This document shows positions 23,652 through 32,773 of a stretch of DNA of 36,599 bases, in pieces. Both the position numbers and the translations under genes were made by a program. The notes under the pieces are model-generated. The model was not told the origin of the DNA. It made no database searches and was given only the letters and a program-made list of their open reading frames with translations. Positions within the stretch are counted from its first letter, which is position 1; the number at the start of each line of letters is the position of its first letter. Origin of the DNA: Sulfuricaulis sp. (GTDB taxonomy: Bacteria > Pseudomonadota > Gammaproteobacteria > Acidiferrobacterales > Sulfurifustaceae); assembly GCA_030650525.1 (NCBI GenBank), contig JAUSDQ010000158.1, forward strand, positions 1 through 36,599. Reading direction: 5' to 3'.

Positions 23652-24488
23652 TTACTTCGCGAACGGCCGGATCAGCGTGCGCACGATGTCATACTCGGCG
23701 TCTGCTGCGGCTGTGAAGCCGTCATAGCTGGGGTCGAGCGCATTCATGATTGCCATGTGGTCGGGGTTCTTCGGATTCAGCTTGAGAAACGCCTGTTGAA
23801 TGGCGTGCCAGAGCATGTCGGAAACGTGGCGGCTTGTTACGATGTTGTACGGGGGGAGAGGCGGTGAGACGTAGATGATGCGCAGATCTCGTTTCTCCCA
23901 CTGGTAGGCGGTCGTATCCTTGAGAATACCGGCATCGAAGTCGCCGTTGGCCACGCCACGCGCGATGTTGTCGTAGTGTCCAAGAAACTTGTACGAGCCG
24001 AGCTGATCGAGACGCACACCCGCATTCATGACCACGGCCCGTTGCAGGATCGCCGCCTGATCGCCGAAGGCGAAGCTCTTGCCGGCAAGATCCTTGGTGG
24101 ACTTGATGGGACTATCCTTGCGCACCACCAGCATGAGTTTGAACGAGCTCTCGCCCTTGGTGACGGTTTTGGCCACCAGGCGAACGCCTCCGCTTTTATG
24201 CGCCTTGATGTAGGCCACCGGTGTCAGATAGGCAATGTCCACTTCCCCGCGCGCCACTTCATCCGCCGCGTTGGACAGGTCGGGCGAAAGTCTGAGTGTG
24301 ACCGGACGTCTGAGTTCGTGAGTCAGGTAGTCTATGAGGGGCTTCAGCCGGCGATGCATCGCCGTCGGGGTATCCATCGCCACTGAGCCAAGTCTCAGTT
24401 CCGGCGTGCCAGATGTGGCGGCGGTGACGGGTGCGGCGCAGATCAGCGCGGCGATACCGAGCAAAAGTCCGAGTAGTCCTGGTTTCAT
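23652..24488 (-). CDS. PhnD-like periplasmic phosphonate/phosphite-type binding protein
   Basis: 278 residues. A signal peptide (MKPGLLGLLLGIAALICAAPVTA) is followed by a type-2 periplasmic binding fold of the PhnD group: ELRLGSVAMDTPTAMHRRLKPLIDYLTHELRRPV, ARGEVDIAYLTPVAYIKA, LVVRKDSPIKSTKDLAGKSFAFGDQAA, GDFDAGILKDTTAYQW, LPPYNIVTSRHV. The start at 24488 is fixed by AGGAGG seven bases upstream. No permease or ATPase accompanies it. It follows the GGDEF/EAL gene by 16 bases on the same strand, so it more likely serves as a sensing partner for that membrane protein than as a transporter part; the ligand is unknown. Confidence 0.88.
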   Translation of the reverse strand: MKPGLLGLLLGIAALICAAPVTAATSGTPELRLGSVAMDTPTAMHRRLKPLIDYLTHELRRPVTLRLSPDLSNAADEVARGEVDIAYLTPVAYIKAHKSGGVRLVAKTVTKGESSFKLMLVVRKDSPIKSTKDLAGKSFAFGDQAAILQRAVVMNAGVRLDQLGSYKFLGHYDNIARGVANGDFDAGILKDTTAYQWEKRDLRIIYVSPPLPPYNIVTSRHVSDMLWHAIQQAFLKLNPKNPDHMAIMNALDPSYDGFTAAADAEYDIVRTLIRPFAK

Positions 24489-24504
24489 GAGCAGACCTCC
24501 TGTT

Positions 24505-26997
24505 TCATTGCGATCGGTTCCGGGCGCTGGCAACAATAGGCGGCTGGCGCGCGTCCAGCATCGCGACGAGTGTCTCCGCCGGTACCGCCGCGCTGATCAG
24601 GTAACCCTGGATCAAGTCGCAGTCCTTGAGGCGCAGGAAGGCGAGTTGCGCCTCGTTTTCGACACCTTCGGCGACAACCTGGAACTTGAGGGCGTGGGCC
24701 ATGGCGATGATGGCGGAGGAGATCGCGGCATCGTCGCTGTCGTTGGGCAGGCCGCACACGAACGAGCGGTCGATCTTGAGCGTGTCGAGCGGGAAACGCT
24801 TCAGGTAGCTCAGGGATGAGTAGCCGGTGCCGAAGTCGTCGATGGACAGGTGCACGCCGAGCGCCTTGATTTCGCGAAGTGTCTGGAGGATCTCCTCGTT
24901 ATTGCGCATCAGGACGCCCTCGGTCAGCTCGATCTCGAGACGGTGCGCCGGCAGGCCGGTATCGTGCAGGGTCTCGCGCACCAGCGCGACGAAACCGGGC
25001 TGGCGAAACTGCACGCCGGAGATATTCACCGCGACGCGAAGATCGAACCCGAGCCGCGACCAGGCGCGATTCTGGGCGCAGGCCTCACGCAGTGCCCAGG
25101 CCCCGATCGGAAGGATAAGCCCGGTGTCCTCGGCGATCGGAATGAACTCGGCGGGCGAAACCGTGCCGAGGTCCGGATGCGTCCAGCGCATCAGGCTCTC
25201 GACGCCGCTAATGCGCCCACTCGCGATCTCAACCTGAGGTTGGTAGTACAACCGCAGCTCCTTGTTCTCGATCGCCCGGCGCAGCCGGTTCTCGAGGGTA
25301 AGCCGGCGCGACAGCGTGTTGTTCATGGCCTGAGTATAGAAGCGCCAGGAATTGCGGCCCTCGTCTTTGGCATGATTCATCGCGGTATCGGCGTTCTTGA
25401 TAAGTGTCTCGGCGTCCGCGCCGTCGTTCGGGAAGAGCGCGATGCCGAGGCTCGCGGTTACGCCGATCTCGTGGCCGCTGATGCGAAATGGTTGGGATAG
25501 TGTTTCGAGTATGCGCCGCGCGGCCTGCATGGCAGCGGCCGCATCGGCAATGTGAGTGAGCAGGACGGTGAACTCGTCACCGCCCGATCGGGAGAGAACC
25601 GCGCCGGGCTCTTTCTGTGGCTGTCGCGTGATGTAGTCGCTCGTGCGCAGCATGCGTTGCAGCCGCTCGGCGACTCCTTGCAGGAGCAGGTCACCGGCAT
25701 CGTGTCCCAAGGTATCGTTGATAATCTTGAAGTTGTCGAGGTCCATGTGAATGACGGCAACCGTTTTGTCTTGATGCCGTTCACGTTCGATGGCGGTATG
25801 CAGACGTTCCTTGAAAAGCAGTCGGTTGGGCAGCTGTGTCAGGCTGTCGAAGTGCGCGAGGAAGTGGATACGCTCTTCCATGTGTCTTTGTTCGGTGATG
25901 TCGCGCACGATCGCCATTGCTTCATCGTCCGTGCCGACCGTGATGCGTGCCTCGAAGTCGAGGGTTTTGCCGCCGGCCTCTTGACTGTAATGGAAAATCT
26001 GTATTTGTTGGGTGGCGAAAGCCCTGTTCAGGTGTTCGAGCAGGGTATTGCCGATGTCCGTGGGCATGGACTCGAGGATGTGCTTGCCGACCATTCGCTC
26101 CGGCATGAGCGTCGCCGGCAGTTGTCGGGGAATCTTGCAGTCGAGACACACGCCATCGCGGCTCAACCGCAGCATCATGTCGGGCATGGCGTTCACGAGG
26201 GCCCGGTTCTTGCGCTCGCTGCGACGCAGTCCCGCAATCGCGTGCTGCCTGCGCTCCTGCAGGTTCAGGAAGTTCCGCGCCAGGTCACCGATCTCGTCGC
26301 GCGTGCGCACAGGGAGTGCCGTCATCGCGGGATCGGGCACTGGAGACCCGCTGCTTGTGGCAGCATCATCCGGAGCGAGAGGTCCATCGCAATCCTCCTC
26401 GGCGCTCTGCGCCACGCTCATGACATCGGAGATCCGGGTGATGGGGCGGAGGATGAGATAGGAGATGACAATGAACTCGATAATCACGAGCAGCAGGATC
26501 ACGATTGATTCGCGCTTGATGTAAGAGGATTTCTGCTTCGCTAGCGTCTGCGCAATGCGTTCGGTGGAGAGACCGAGCACGAGTTTTCCGACTACTTCGG
26601 AGTTGACGCGGATGTCCTCGCTGAAAAGCGCGATATGTCCGGTGCGCTCGGGCGGTGTCCCGCTCTCGGCCATGGTGTTGCCCCGGGCGCTGATCACTTT
26701 GACGTAGGCGATGTCTTCGTTTTTGGCCGCCTCCTGCAGCCACAGCTCGATGGTGTGATAGTCATAGCCGACGACGCTGTTCGCCAGCGACTGAGCGATG
26801 AAGTGCGCCAGTTCGGTGCCGCGGAATCGCGTTTCGCGCAGGATGTCCTCGCCCTGGGATTGGAGCGCGAGCCAGCCGCTGCCGGTGAGCGTGATGAACA
26901 AAGTGACGAACAAGACCAGTGCGACCTTCTGGCGTATGCCGAGGCGAAACAGCCGGCGGAGGCGGCTCCGTCCGCGATTCTTTGTCGGGTGTTCCAT
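24505..26997 (-). CDS. Membrane diguanylate cyclase/phosphodiesterase (PAS-GGDEF-EAL)
   Basis: 830 residues. Helices at about 24-44 and 164-184 flank a ~120-residue periplasmic sensor; a HAMP-like linker, a PAS-like region (~262-370), a GGDEF domain (~375-555) and an EAL domain (~565-815) follow. The GGDEF motif is intact (SGGDEF, 471-476) after a short insertion; an RxxD inhibitory site is not obvious. In the EAL domain the name motif is ESL (E600), while YYQPQVE, ELTEGVLM, DDFGTGYSSLSYLK, DTLKIDRSFV and VVAEGVEN are kept, so metal binding may survive. It may make or destroy cyclic di-GMP. It is upstream of and probably co-transcribed with the PhnD-like protein, which may signal to the periplasmic sensor. 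No clear ribosome site precedes ATG 26997. Confidence 0.93.
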   Translation of the reverse strand: MEHPTKNRGRSRLRRLFRLGIRQKVALVLFVTLFITLTGSGWLALQSQGEDILRETRFRGTELAHFIAQSLANSVVGYDYHTIELWLQEAAKNEDIAYVKVISARGNTMAESGTPPERTGHIALFSEDIRVNSEVVGKLVLGLSTERIAQTLAKQKSSYIKRESIVILLLVIIEFIVISYLILRPITRISDVMSVAQSAEEDCDGPLAPDDAATSSGSPVPDPAMTALPVRTRDEIGDLARNFLNLQERRQHAIAGLRRSERKNRALVNAMPDMMLRLSRDGVCLDCKIPRQLPATLMPERMVGKHILESMPTDIGNTLLEHLNRAFATQQIQIFHYSQEAGGKTLDFEARITVGTDDEAMAIVRDITEQRHMEERIHFLAHFDSLTQLPNRLLFKERLHTAIERERHQDKTVAVIHMDLDNFKIINDTLGHDAGDLLLQGVAERLQRMLRTSDYITRQPQKEPGAVLSRSGGDEFTVLLTHIADAAAAMQAARRILETLSQPFRISGHEIGVTASLGIALFPNDGADAETLIKNADTAMNHAKDEGRNSWRFYTQAMNNTLSRRLTLENRLRRAIENKELRLYYQPQVEIASGRISGVESLMRWTHPDLGTVSPAEFIPIAEDTGLILPIGAWALREACAQNRAWSRLGFDLRVAVNISGVQFRQPGFVALVRETLHDTGLPAHRLEIELTEGVLMRNNEEILQTLREIKALGVHLSIDDFGTGYSSLSYLKRFPLDTLKIDRSFVCGLPNDSDDAAISSAIIAMAHALKFQVVAEGVENEAQLAFLRLKDCDLIQGYLISAAVPAETLVAMLDARQPPIVASARNRSQ

Positions 26998-27208
26998 GGG
27001 GATTTAGCCGGCGCGCGTGTCTCACTCAGTCAGAACGGTACGCTTCAATAATCAGCAAGTTCCATGCCATTACATACTGTATTTTTGCGGCGAAAGTTGG
27101 GCAGAACAGGTCGAAATTCGCTATCCTATGGCGCTTTTCGAGCCCGGGACCGGACGAGCGGACCTGTCCGCAAGTCTAAGTCAAACGAGTGATATCAGGA
27201 AAAAACAG
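26998..27208. promoter_or_regulatory. Divergent region before glyA
   Basis: 211 bases between the GGDEF/EAL start and glyA. The only clear signal is AGGA at 27197-27200, eight bases before ATG 27209. TTGGGC and TATCCT near 27098-27128 are 19 bases apart and make a poor sigma-70 pair. An open frame in phase with glyA begins at 27017, but its first 64 residues do not resemble GlyA. No glycine riboswitch core was found. Confidence 0.3.
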
Positions 27209-28474
27209 ATGTTTAGCAAGAAAATGACCATTGCCGGTTTCGACGATGAGCTGTGGACCGCCATCCAGAACGAGGATCGCCGCCAGGAAGATCACATCGA
27301 GCTGATCGCCTCCGAGAACTATGCCAGCCCCCGGGTGCTGGAGGCCCAGGGTTCGCAGCTCACCAACAAATACGCCGAGGGTTATCCCGGCAAGCGCTAC
27401 TACGGCGGATGCGAATACGTGGACGTGGCCGAGCGCCTCGCCATCGAACGCGCCAAGCAGTTATTCGGCGCCGCCTATGCCAACGTGCAGCCGCATTCCG
27501 GATCGCAGGCCAATGCCGCGGTGTACATGGCGTTGCTCAACCCGGGCGACCGCATTCTCGGCATGAGCCTCGCGCACGGCGGGCATCTCACGCACGGCGC
27601 CAAGGTGAATTTTTCCGGAAAGATTTACAACGCGGCGCAGTACGGCCTGAACGAGAAGAGCGGCGAGATCGATTACGAACAGGTCGAGCGCCTGGCGCAC
27701 GAACACAAACCCAAAATGATCGTCGCCGGTTTCTCCGCCTATTCGCGCGTGGTTGACTGGCAGCGGTTCCGCGAAATCGCCGATAAAGTCGGCGCCTATC
27801 TTTTCGTGGACATGGCGCATGTGGCGGGGCTGGTGGCGGCGGGCATTTATCCCAATCCAGTTGCGATTGCCGATGTCACCACGACCACGACGCACAAGAC
27901 CCTGCGTGGACCGCGCGGCGGCATCATTCTCGCCAAGGCCAATCCCGAGATCGAAAAGAAACTCAACTCAACCATTTTCCCCGGCACTCAAGGCGGTCCG
28001 CTGATGCACGTCATCGCCGCCAAGGCGGTGGCATTCAAGGAAGCACTTGACCCGGAATTCAAAACCTACCAACAGCAGGTATTGAACAATGCGCGCGCCA
28101 TGGCCAAGGTGACGATGGACCGCGGCTATAAGGTTGTCTCGGGTGGCACCGACAATCATTTGTTCCTGGTGAGTTTCATCGAGAAAGGACTGACCGGAAA
28201 GGACGTCGAGGCCGCGCTCGGCGAGGCGCACATCACGGTGAACAAGAACGCCGTACCGAACGATCCGCAATCCCCGTTCATCACCAGTGGCATCCGTATC
28301 GGCACGCCCGCGATTACCACGCGCGGCTTCGGCGAGAAGGAGTCGCGCGAGCTGGCCGGCTGGATCTGCGACATCCTCGACCGCCTGGGCGAGGCCTCGG
28401 TGCGCGCCGCGGTGCGGGCCAAGGCACAGGAGATTTGCCGGCGATTTCCGGTGTATGAGGCCAGCCAGCGCTAG
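27209..28474 (+). CDS. glyA: Serine hydroxymethyltransferase
   Basis: 421 residues. It interconverts serine and glycine with transfer of a one-carbon unit to tetrahydrofolate, and needs pyridoxal phosphate. The cofactor lysine is Lys230 in [27 protein letters not shown] (Asp201, His204) and QPHSGSQAN are also present, and the N-terminal [11 protein letters not shown] motif is intact. The length is as expected (417 in E. coli). The start at 27209 gives [16 protein letters not shown], aligning with the usual N-terminus. glyA-nrdR-ribD is a common gammaproteobacterial order. A hairpin overlaps its stop codon. Confidence 0.98.
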   Translation: MFSKKMTIAGFDDELWTAIQNEDRRQEDHIELIASENYASPRVLEAQGSQLTNKYAEGYPGKRYYGGCEYVDVAERLAIERAKQLFGAAYANVQPHSGSQANAAVYMALLNPGDRILGMSLAHGGHLTHGAKVNFSGKIYNAAQYGLNEKSGEIDYEQVERLAHEHKPKMIVAGFSAYSRVVDWQRFREIADKVGAYLFVDMAHVAGLVAAGIYPNPVAIADVTTTTTHKTLRGPRGGIILAKANPEIEKKLNSTIFPGTQGGPLMHVIAAKAVAFKEALDPEFKTYQQQVLNNARAMAKVTMDRGYKVVSGGTDNHLFLVSFIEKGLTGKDVEAALGEAHITVNKNAVPNDPQSPFITSGIRIGTPAITTRGFGEKESRELAGWICDILDRLGEASVRAAVRAKAQEICRRFPVYEASQR

Positions 28475-28489
28475 CGGCTAGTCGCTGGC
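28464..28489 (+). terminator. Hairpin over the glyA stop codon
   Basis: GCCAGCGCTAG (28464-28474) pairs with the sequence up to 28489 through CTAG and CGCTGGC, 11 bp with one bulged T and a CGG loop. The TAG stop is inside the stem. There is no T-run after it, so it is at best a weak terminator or an mRNA 3'-end stabiliser. Confidence 0.4.
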
Positions 28490-28500
28490 CGGGCGGGCGG

Positions 28501-28529
28501 TTCGCCTTTCATCCACTGCTTGCTACTAT
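28501..28529 (+). promoter_or_regulatory. Candidate extended -10 promoter of nrdR-ribD
   Basis: TGCTACTAT (28521-28529) fits an extended -10 (TGn plus TACTAT). A weak -35, TTCGCC (28501-28506), lies 17 bases upstream. The start would fall at about 28536, the A of the nrdR ATG, and no Shine-Dalgarno precedes that ATG, so the message may be leaderless. Confidence 0.45.
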
Positions 28530-28535
28530 TCCGGT

Positions 28536-29099
28536 ATGCGCTGCCCATTCTGTTCCGCCGATGAAACCCGTGTCGTCGATTCGCGGCTTTCCGACGAAGG
28601 CGATTCCGTGCGTCGCCGGCGCGAATGCGAGGTCTGCGGCGAACGTTTCACCACGTTCGAGCGCGCCGAGTTGCGTCTGCCGCAGGTTATCAAGTCCGAC
28701 GGCCGGCGCGAGCCGTTCAACGAGAAGAAACTGCACAATGGCTTGTCGCGTGCGCTGGAAAAACGTCCGGTGGACACCGACGCCATCGAAAAAATCATCG
28801 GACGCATCCGGCACAAACTGATGGCGAGCGGTGAAGGCGAAATTTCGTCGCGCAGAATCGGCGAGTGGATTATGGAGGAATTGAAAGAACTCGATCCGGT
28901 CGCGTACGTGCGCTTCGCCTCGGTCTATCGCAGCTTTCAGGATCTCAATGCATTTCGCGATGAAGTGCAGCGGTTGCAGAGCGAACCGAGCGCCGAGACG
29001 CGGCGCAAGCAGCTTTCGTTGATACCGGAACCGGAGACGCCACCGAAGCCCGGCGCCACTCACGGCAGAAAGTCCCAGTCCGCGGACAAGAAATCATGA
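28536..29099 (+). CDS. nrdR: Transcriptional repressor NrdR
   Basis: 187 residues. It represses ribonucleotide reductase genes according to bound ATP/dATP. An N-terminal zinc ribbon uses Cys3, Cys6, Cys31 and Cys34 ([14 protein letters not shown]). An ATP-cone follows ([27 protein letters not shown] ... IIGRIRHKL). [15 protein letters not shown] closes the standard domain near residue 145; the remaining ~40 residues (rich in Pro, Lys and Ser) are a tail beyond the usual ~150-170 length. Its stop overlaps the ribD start (ATGA). It lacks a ribosome site and may be read from a leaderless message. Confidence 0.97.
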   Translation: MRCPFCSADETRVVDSRLSDEGDSVRRRRECEVCGERFTTFERAELRLPQVIKSDGRREPFNEKKLHNGLSRALEKRPVDTDAIEKIIGRIRHKLMASGEGEISSRRIGEWIMEELKELDPVAYVRFASVYRSFQDLNAFRDEVQRLQSEPSAETRRKQLSLIPEPETPPKPGATHGRKSQSADKKS

Positions 29100-30196
29100 C
29101 GACCTCCGCCGCCGATGCGCGCTTCATGGCGCGCGCCCTGCAACTCGCGCAACGCGGGATGTATACCACTGACCCCAACCCGCGCGTCGGCTGCGTGATC
29201 GTGAAGGATGGAAATATCATAGGGGAAGGCTGGCATGAGCGTGTCGGCGAGCCCCATGCTGAAATTATCGCTCTGCGGCAGGCCGGTCCGATGCATACGC
29301 ACAGTGCCGGCGTCTATCTGACTCTGGAACCGTGCTGTCATCAGGGACGCACGCCGCCTTGTACCCGGGCGCTCATCAAGGCGGGCGTGAAGCGCGTGGT
29401 GGCGGCCATGCGCGATCCCAATCCGCAAGTGGTGGGCAAGGGATTCAAGGAATTGGAAAGCCACGGTATCCGGGTGGATGTCGGACTTATGGAAAAGGAG
29501 GCCGAAGCGCTCAATCCGGGTTTCATCAGCCGGATGAAGCACCGGCGACCTTATGTTCGCGTGAAGCTCGCCGCCAGCCTCGATGGCCGTACCGCCATGG
29601 CGGATGGTGAAAGCAAGTGGATCACGGGCGATGAGGCACGTGCCGACGTGCAAAAATGGCGTGCGCGCAGTTCGGCGATCCTGACCGGTGTGAGCACCGT
29701 GCTCGCGGACGATCCGGCGCTTAATGTGCGGGACATGAATATCGGCCGCCAGCCTTTGCGCGTGGTGCTCGACAGCCGTCTGCGCATGCCGCCCGGGGCG
29801 CGCATGCTGCGCGGTGAGGGCAAGACCCTCATCGTGACGGCCAGTGAAGACGCGGCCTTGACGGAAACTCTCAAAAAGGCCGGTGCCGAGGTTACGCCTA
29901 TCTCCACGCCGCAGAAGACCGTGGACCTCGTCGCGCTTCTCAAGCATCTCGCCTGGCTCGAAGTTAACGAGGTTCTGGTCGAGGCCGGCGCCACCCTGTG
30001 CGGCGCCTTGCTGCGGATGAACCTCGTGGACGAATTGATACTCTATTACGCGCCACATATCATGGGCAATAATGAACGCGGAATGTTTATGCTTCCACCT
30101 CTGAGCCGCATGGCGGATCGTATTAATCTTGAAATCGTGGATATGCGACCGATCGGGAAGGACTGGCGTGTCATTGCCAAGGTGAGCAAAAAGTAG
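29096..30196 (+). CDS. ribD: Bifunctional riboflavin deaminase/reductase
   Basis: 366 residues. The N-terminal deaminase (1-~145) removes the amino group of the pyrimidine intermediate: zinc ligands and catalytic Glu are in HAE (54-56) and Cys80 and Cys89 of [12 protein letters not shown]. The C-terminal reductase (~150-366) uses NADPH to reduce the ribosyl group: [54 protein letters not shown]. Both halves look intact. ATG 29096 overlaps the nrdR stop; ribE begins 11 bases after its stop. Confidence 0.98.
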   Translation: MTTSAADARFMARALQLAQRGMYTTDPNPRVGCVIVKDGNIIGEGWHERVGEPHAEIIALRQAGPMHTHSAGVYLTLEPCCHQGRTPPCTRALIKAGVKRVVAAMRDPNPQVVGKGFKELESHGIRVDVGLMEKEAEALNPGFISRMKHRRPYVRVKLAASLDGRTAMADGESKWITGDEARADVQKWRARSSAILTGVSTVLADDPALNVRDMNIGRQPLRVVLDSRLRMPPGARMLRGEGKTLIVTASEDAALTETLKKAGAEVTPISTPQKTVDLVALLKHLAWLEVNEVLVEAGATLCGALLRMNLVDELILYYAPHIMGNNERGMFMLPPLSRMADRINLEIVDMRPIGKDWRVIAKVSKK

Positions 30197-30207
30197 ATAA
30201 TTCATTC

Positions 30208-30864
30208 ATGTTTACCGGACTAATTCAGTCAGTCGGGAAAATCTCTGCCATAAAATTAATAGGCGGCGATGCGCGCGTGCGCATTGCGACCGGCAAGCTC
30301 GATATGTCAGGCGTAAAAACAGGCGATAGCATTGCGGTGAGCGGGGTTTGTCTGACGGTCATTGAACATTCCGCAACGGAATTCGCGGCCGATGTTTCGG
30401 GTGAGACGTTGTCACGCACAACGTGGGGTCGTCGGCGTGTCGGTGACGCGGTGAATCTCGAAATGGCGCTGACGCTGTCCACCCTGCTTGGCGGGCACTT
30501 GGTGAGCGGGCATGTGGACGGCGTGGGCACGGTACTCAACCGCCGTGAGCAGGGGCGTTCGGAACAATTCCGTATCAAGGCGCCGGATATACTCTCCCGG
30601 TATATCGCCGAAAAAGGATCCATTTGCGTGGATGGCGTGAGCCTGACCGTGAACGCGGTGCATGGCGCGGAGTTCGAGGTGAACATCGTGCCACATACGT
30701 TTGTTGCGACGACATTAGGCTGCCTCAATGACAGCTCAGAAGTCAATCTCGAGGTGGACATCCTGGCGCGCTATCTTGAGCGGCTCATGCTGGGCGAGGG
30801 CGCGGCGCGGAGCGGTTCCAACATCACTCGTGAGTTCCTGGCCGAGCACGGGTTTATCAAGTAG
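30208..30864 (+). CDS. ribE: Riboflavin synthase, alpha chain
   Basis: 218 residues. It dismutates two molecules of 6,7-dimethyl-8-ribityllumazine to riboflavin. Two homologous barrel domains are visible: MFTGLIQSVGKI, DSIAVSGVCLTVIE, ADVSGETLSRTTW, GGHLVSGHVDGVG in the first, and CVDGVSLTVNAV, VPHTFVATTLG, EVDILARYLERL in the second. The length is that of E. coli RibC/RibE. The ribosome site is weak. Its stop is five bases from the end of a convergent lipoprotein gene, which breaks the usual ribE-ribBA continuity. Confidence 0.97.
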   Translation: MFTGLIQSVGKISAIKLIGGDARVRIATGKLDMSGVKTGDSIAVSGVCLTVIEHSATEFAADVSGETLSRTTWGRRRVGDAVNLEMALTLSTLLGGHLVSGHVDGVGTVLNRREQGRSEQFRIKAPDILSRYIAEKGSICVDGVSLTVNAVHGAEFEVNIVPHTFVATTLGCLNDSSEVNLEVDILARYLERLMLGEGAARSGSNITREFLAEHGFIK

Positions 30865-30869
30865 TCTTT

Positions 30870-31451
30870 TTATTGGCGCGGCACAACCTCGAAACTAATG
30901 CCGGTCTTCGCGAGTACCTTGGCGGTTGATTTGTTTTTCGTCTTCAGCACAATTTTACTCACGATCCGGTATTTTCCCATCGGTGCATTCTCGGGAATCG
31001 GCAGGAGCGTTTCTCCCGTGTAGTAACCGCTGGCGCGAAGTTGTCCGCCGACCGTTTCGGTCTTGGTGGCGATCAACGCGCCACTGTCAGCATAAAATTC
31101 CCGGACTTCTTCCAGAACCTGATTGGCGCGGATGGTTCGTTGCAGGTACATCTCTTTGTGAATCGTGAGATGACGGCAGGGCGTTATCCTTGGCGGATCG
31201 ATGTGCATTTTGTACAAGTGGACGGCAACGTTTTTCCCGCGCGGCAGATTCTTGAAATCCCTGGCGGCCGTCCGTGAATCCGACTCGGAGAATTGATATT
31301 GCGTGGTGTAATCCGTGCCTTTCCGGTTTTCCTCGAACTGTCCGCAGGTTTGCTGCTGGAAACTCGCACAACCGGTTACCAGCAGACCTAGGCAGGCGAA
31401 AAGTACCGGAATAAACCGTTTTGGCGGTAATTGATGCAAAGGCTGGATCAT
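30870..31451 (-). CDS. Unrecognised lipoprotein
   Basis: 193 residues. A basic N-terminus (PPKRF) and hydrophobic stretch end in a lipobox LLVTGC with Cys28 as the acylated residue; Ala-Ser follow, which by the +2 rule favours the outer membrane. The mature part has two more Cys, charged segments (QFSESDSRTAARDFKNLPRGKNVAVHLYKMHI) and a C-terminal beta-rich region (YRIVSKIVLKTKNKSTAKVLAKTGISFEVVP), possibly an immunoglobulin-like fold. No family is recognised. It follows the kinase gene by 32 bases on the same strand and is probably co-transcribed. ATG 31451 is taken; a TTG two codons upstream is the alternative. Confidence 0.8.
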   Translation of the reverse strand: MIQPLHQLPPKRFIPVLFACLGLLVTGCASFQQQTCGQFEENRKGTDYTTQYQFSESDSRTAARDFKNLPRGKNVAVHLYKMHIDPPRITPCRHLTIHKEMYLQRTIRANQVLEEVREFYADSGALIATKTETVGGQLRASGYYTGETLLPIPENAPMGKYRIVSKIVLKTKNKSTAKVLAKTGISFEVVPRQ

Positions 31452-31483
31452 AACCAATCGCTGGCAGCAGTTTCCGCGGCGGA

Positions 31484-32773
31484 TTAACCGCCCCAGGCAT
31501 CCCGCAGCGAGGCAAATTTATCTTTGGACTGTTTGGCAGCCTGAGTTTTTGTATTGCGGTCATTGGATGCCATGGTCGACATCTGTCTGGTGTTAACCAT
31601 GACGGATTTCTGGCGCACGACTTTTTTCATATGCGCGGTGTTGGCCATCATGTTCTCGGTTGACGGCTTTTGTGTTGGGAAAATACCTAATGTCACCACC
31701 AGTAATAGCGCGGTGGTCGCCAGTGAAAGGTCCGTCCATATACCACCCCATATGCGGTGTTCCGCCTTTTTTTCGTGGTGACTCCAGGACTGACGCATTT
31801 CAGACAGGGCATTGCCGGCGGCGGATTGACGCCGGTTCACAATGCCCAGTTCCAGCAGGGCGGTGCGGAATTCCGCCACGCTCTGAAACCGGCGGTTCGG
31901 GTCCTTTTCAATCGCCTTGAGAATGACCCATTCAAGTTCCGGAGGCAGCCGCCGCTGGAATTCCTTGGGGCTGGGCGGATTTTCCTGAACATGCGCATGC
32001 ATGAGCGCGTAGTCGCTGCGGCGTTCGAACGGAAGCCGGCCGGTGACAGCCTCGAACAGGCTGATGCCCAGTGTGTAGACATCGGAGCGGCAGTCGGTTT
32101 CCCGGCCATTGATCTGCTCGGGGGATATGTAAAGCAGGGTGCCGACCATGGTGTCGTTCTGAGAAGAGTCATGATTGTCCATGAGCCGAGCGATACCGAA
32201 ATCCATCAGCTTGACCTGGCCGTCATGAGTGATAAAAATGTTGCTGGGCTTGAGATCCCGGTGTACCACGCCCATCTGGTGAATGTGTTCCACGCCGCGC
32301 AGCGTCTGCTCAAATATGCGCACCGCTTCCGGCAAGGACAGGGGGCCATAGTGGCGCAAGCGGTTCTCGAGCGTTTCTCCTTCGACGTATTCGAGCACCA
32401 GAATTTCTCCCACAGGATGCGCCATCAGCTCATACAGGGTGACGATGTAGGGGCTGTTTAACCGTGCCTGGGCCTGGGCTTCAGTGCGAAACCGTTTGAG
32501 ATATTCGGGGAATTTGCACAGCCGCGGTGGCAGCACCTTGAGCGCCACGGTCCGGTTAAGTTTTGTATCGTGGGCGCGGTAAACTACCCCCATGCCGCCT
32601 ACGCCGATGCGGCTCAGGGTAAGATAGCGGCCGACCATGCTGCCGGCCTCGAGCGGCTCCGCTGACGACTCCTCGGTGGAATGGGCAACGTCCTGTGACC
32701 GCCGTTCGCTAAAGCGGTTCGAGATAATGACAGTGCTTTGCAGCTTGTCAGCTCTGCTTGCTTTGGCAGACAT
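31484..32773 (-). CDS. Membrane Ser/Thr protein kinase, Hanks type
   Basis: 429 residues. A ~45-residue polar N-terminal region precedes a complete kinase domain (~49-310): glycine loop RIGVGGMGVVYRA, Lys79 in VALKVLPP, Glu98, HRDLKPSNIF with catalytic Asp173, DFG at 191-193, GTLLYISPEQ, DVYTLGISLFEAVTG. All catalytic residues are kept, so it should be active. One helix at ~346-365 (WTDLSLATTALLLVVTLGIF) puts a basic, Met/Asn/Thr-rich 64-residue tail outside the cytoplasm. No PASTA or other sensor repeats are seen. It sits with the lipoprotein in an inverted two-gene unit inside the riboflavin cluster. Start at 32773 lacks a ribosome site; a shorter protein is possible. Confidence 0.93.
   Translation of the reverse strand: MSAKASRADKLQSTVIISNRFSERRSQDVAHSTEESSAEPLEAGSMVGRYLTLSRIGVGGMGVVYRAHDTKLNRTVALKVLPPRLCKFPEYLKRFRTEAQAQARLNSPYIVTLYELMAHPVGEILVLEYVEGETLENRLRHYGPLSLPEAVRIFEQTLRGVEHIHQMGVVHRDLKPSNIFITHDGQVKLMDFGIARLMDNHDSSQNDTMVGTLLYISPEQINGRETDCRSDVYTLGISLFEAVTGRLPFERRSDYALMHAHVQENPPSPKEFQRRLPPELEWVILKAIEKDPNRRFQSVAEFRTALLELGIVNRRQSAAGNALSEMRQSWSHHEKKAEHRIWGGIWTDLSLATTALLLVVTLGIFPTQKPSTENMMANTAHMKKVVRQKSVMVNTRQMSTMASNDRNTKTQAAKQSKDKFASLRDAWGG

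Noticed and set aside
26998-27208. 64-residue N-terminal extension of GlyA and a glycine riboswitch
   Set aside because: The extension does not match GlyA, and the region lacks tandem glycine aptamer cores.
30865-30869. Terminator between convergent ribE and the lipoprotein gene
   Set aside because: Only five bases separate the genes and no stem with a T-run spans the junction, although TCTTTTTATT follows ribE.
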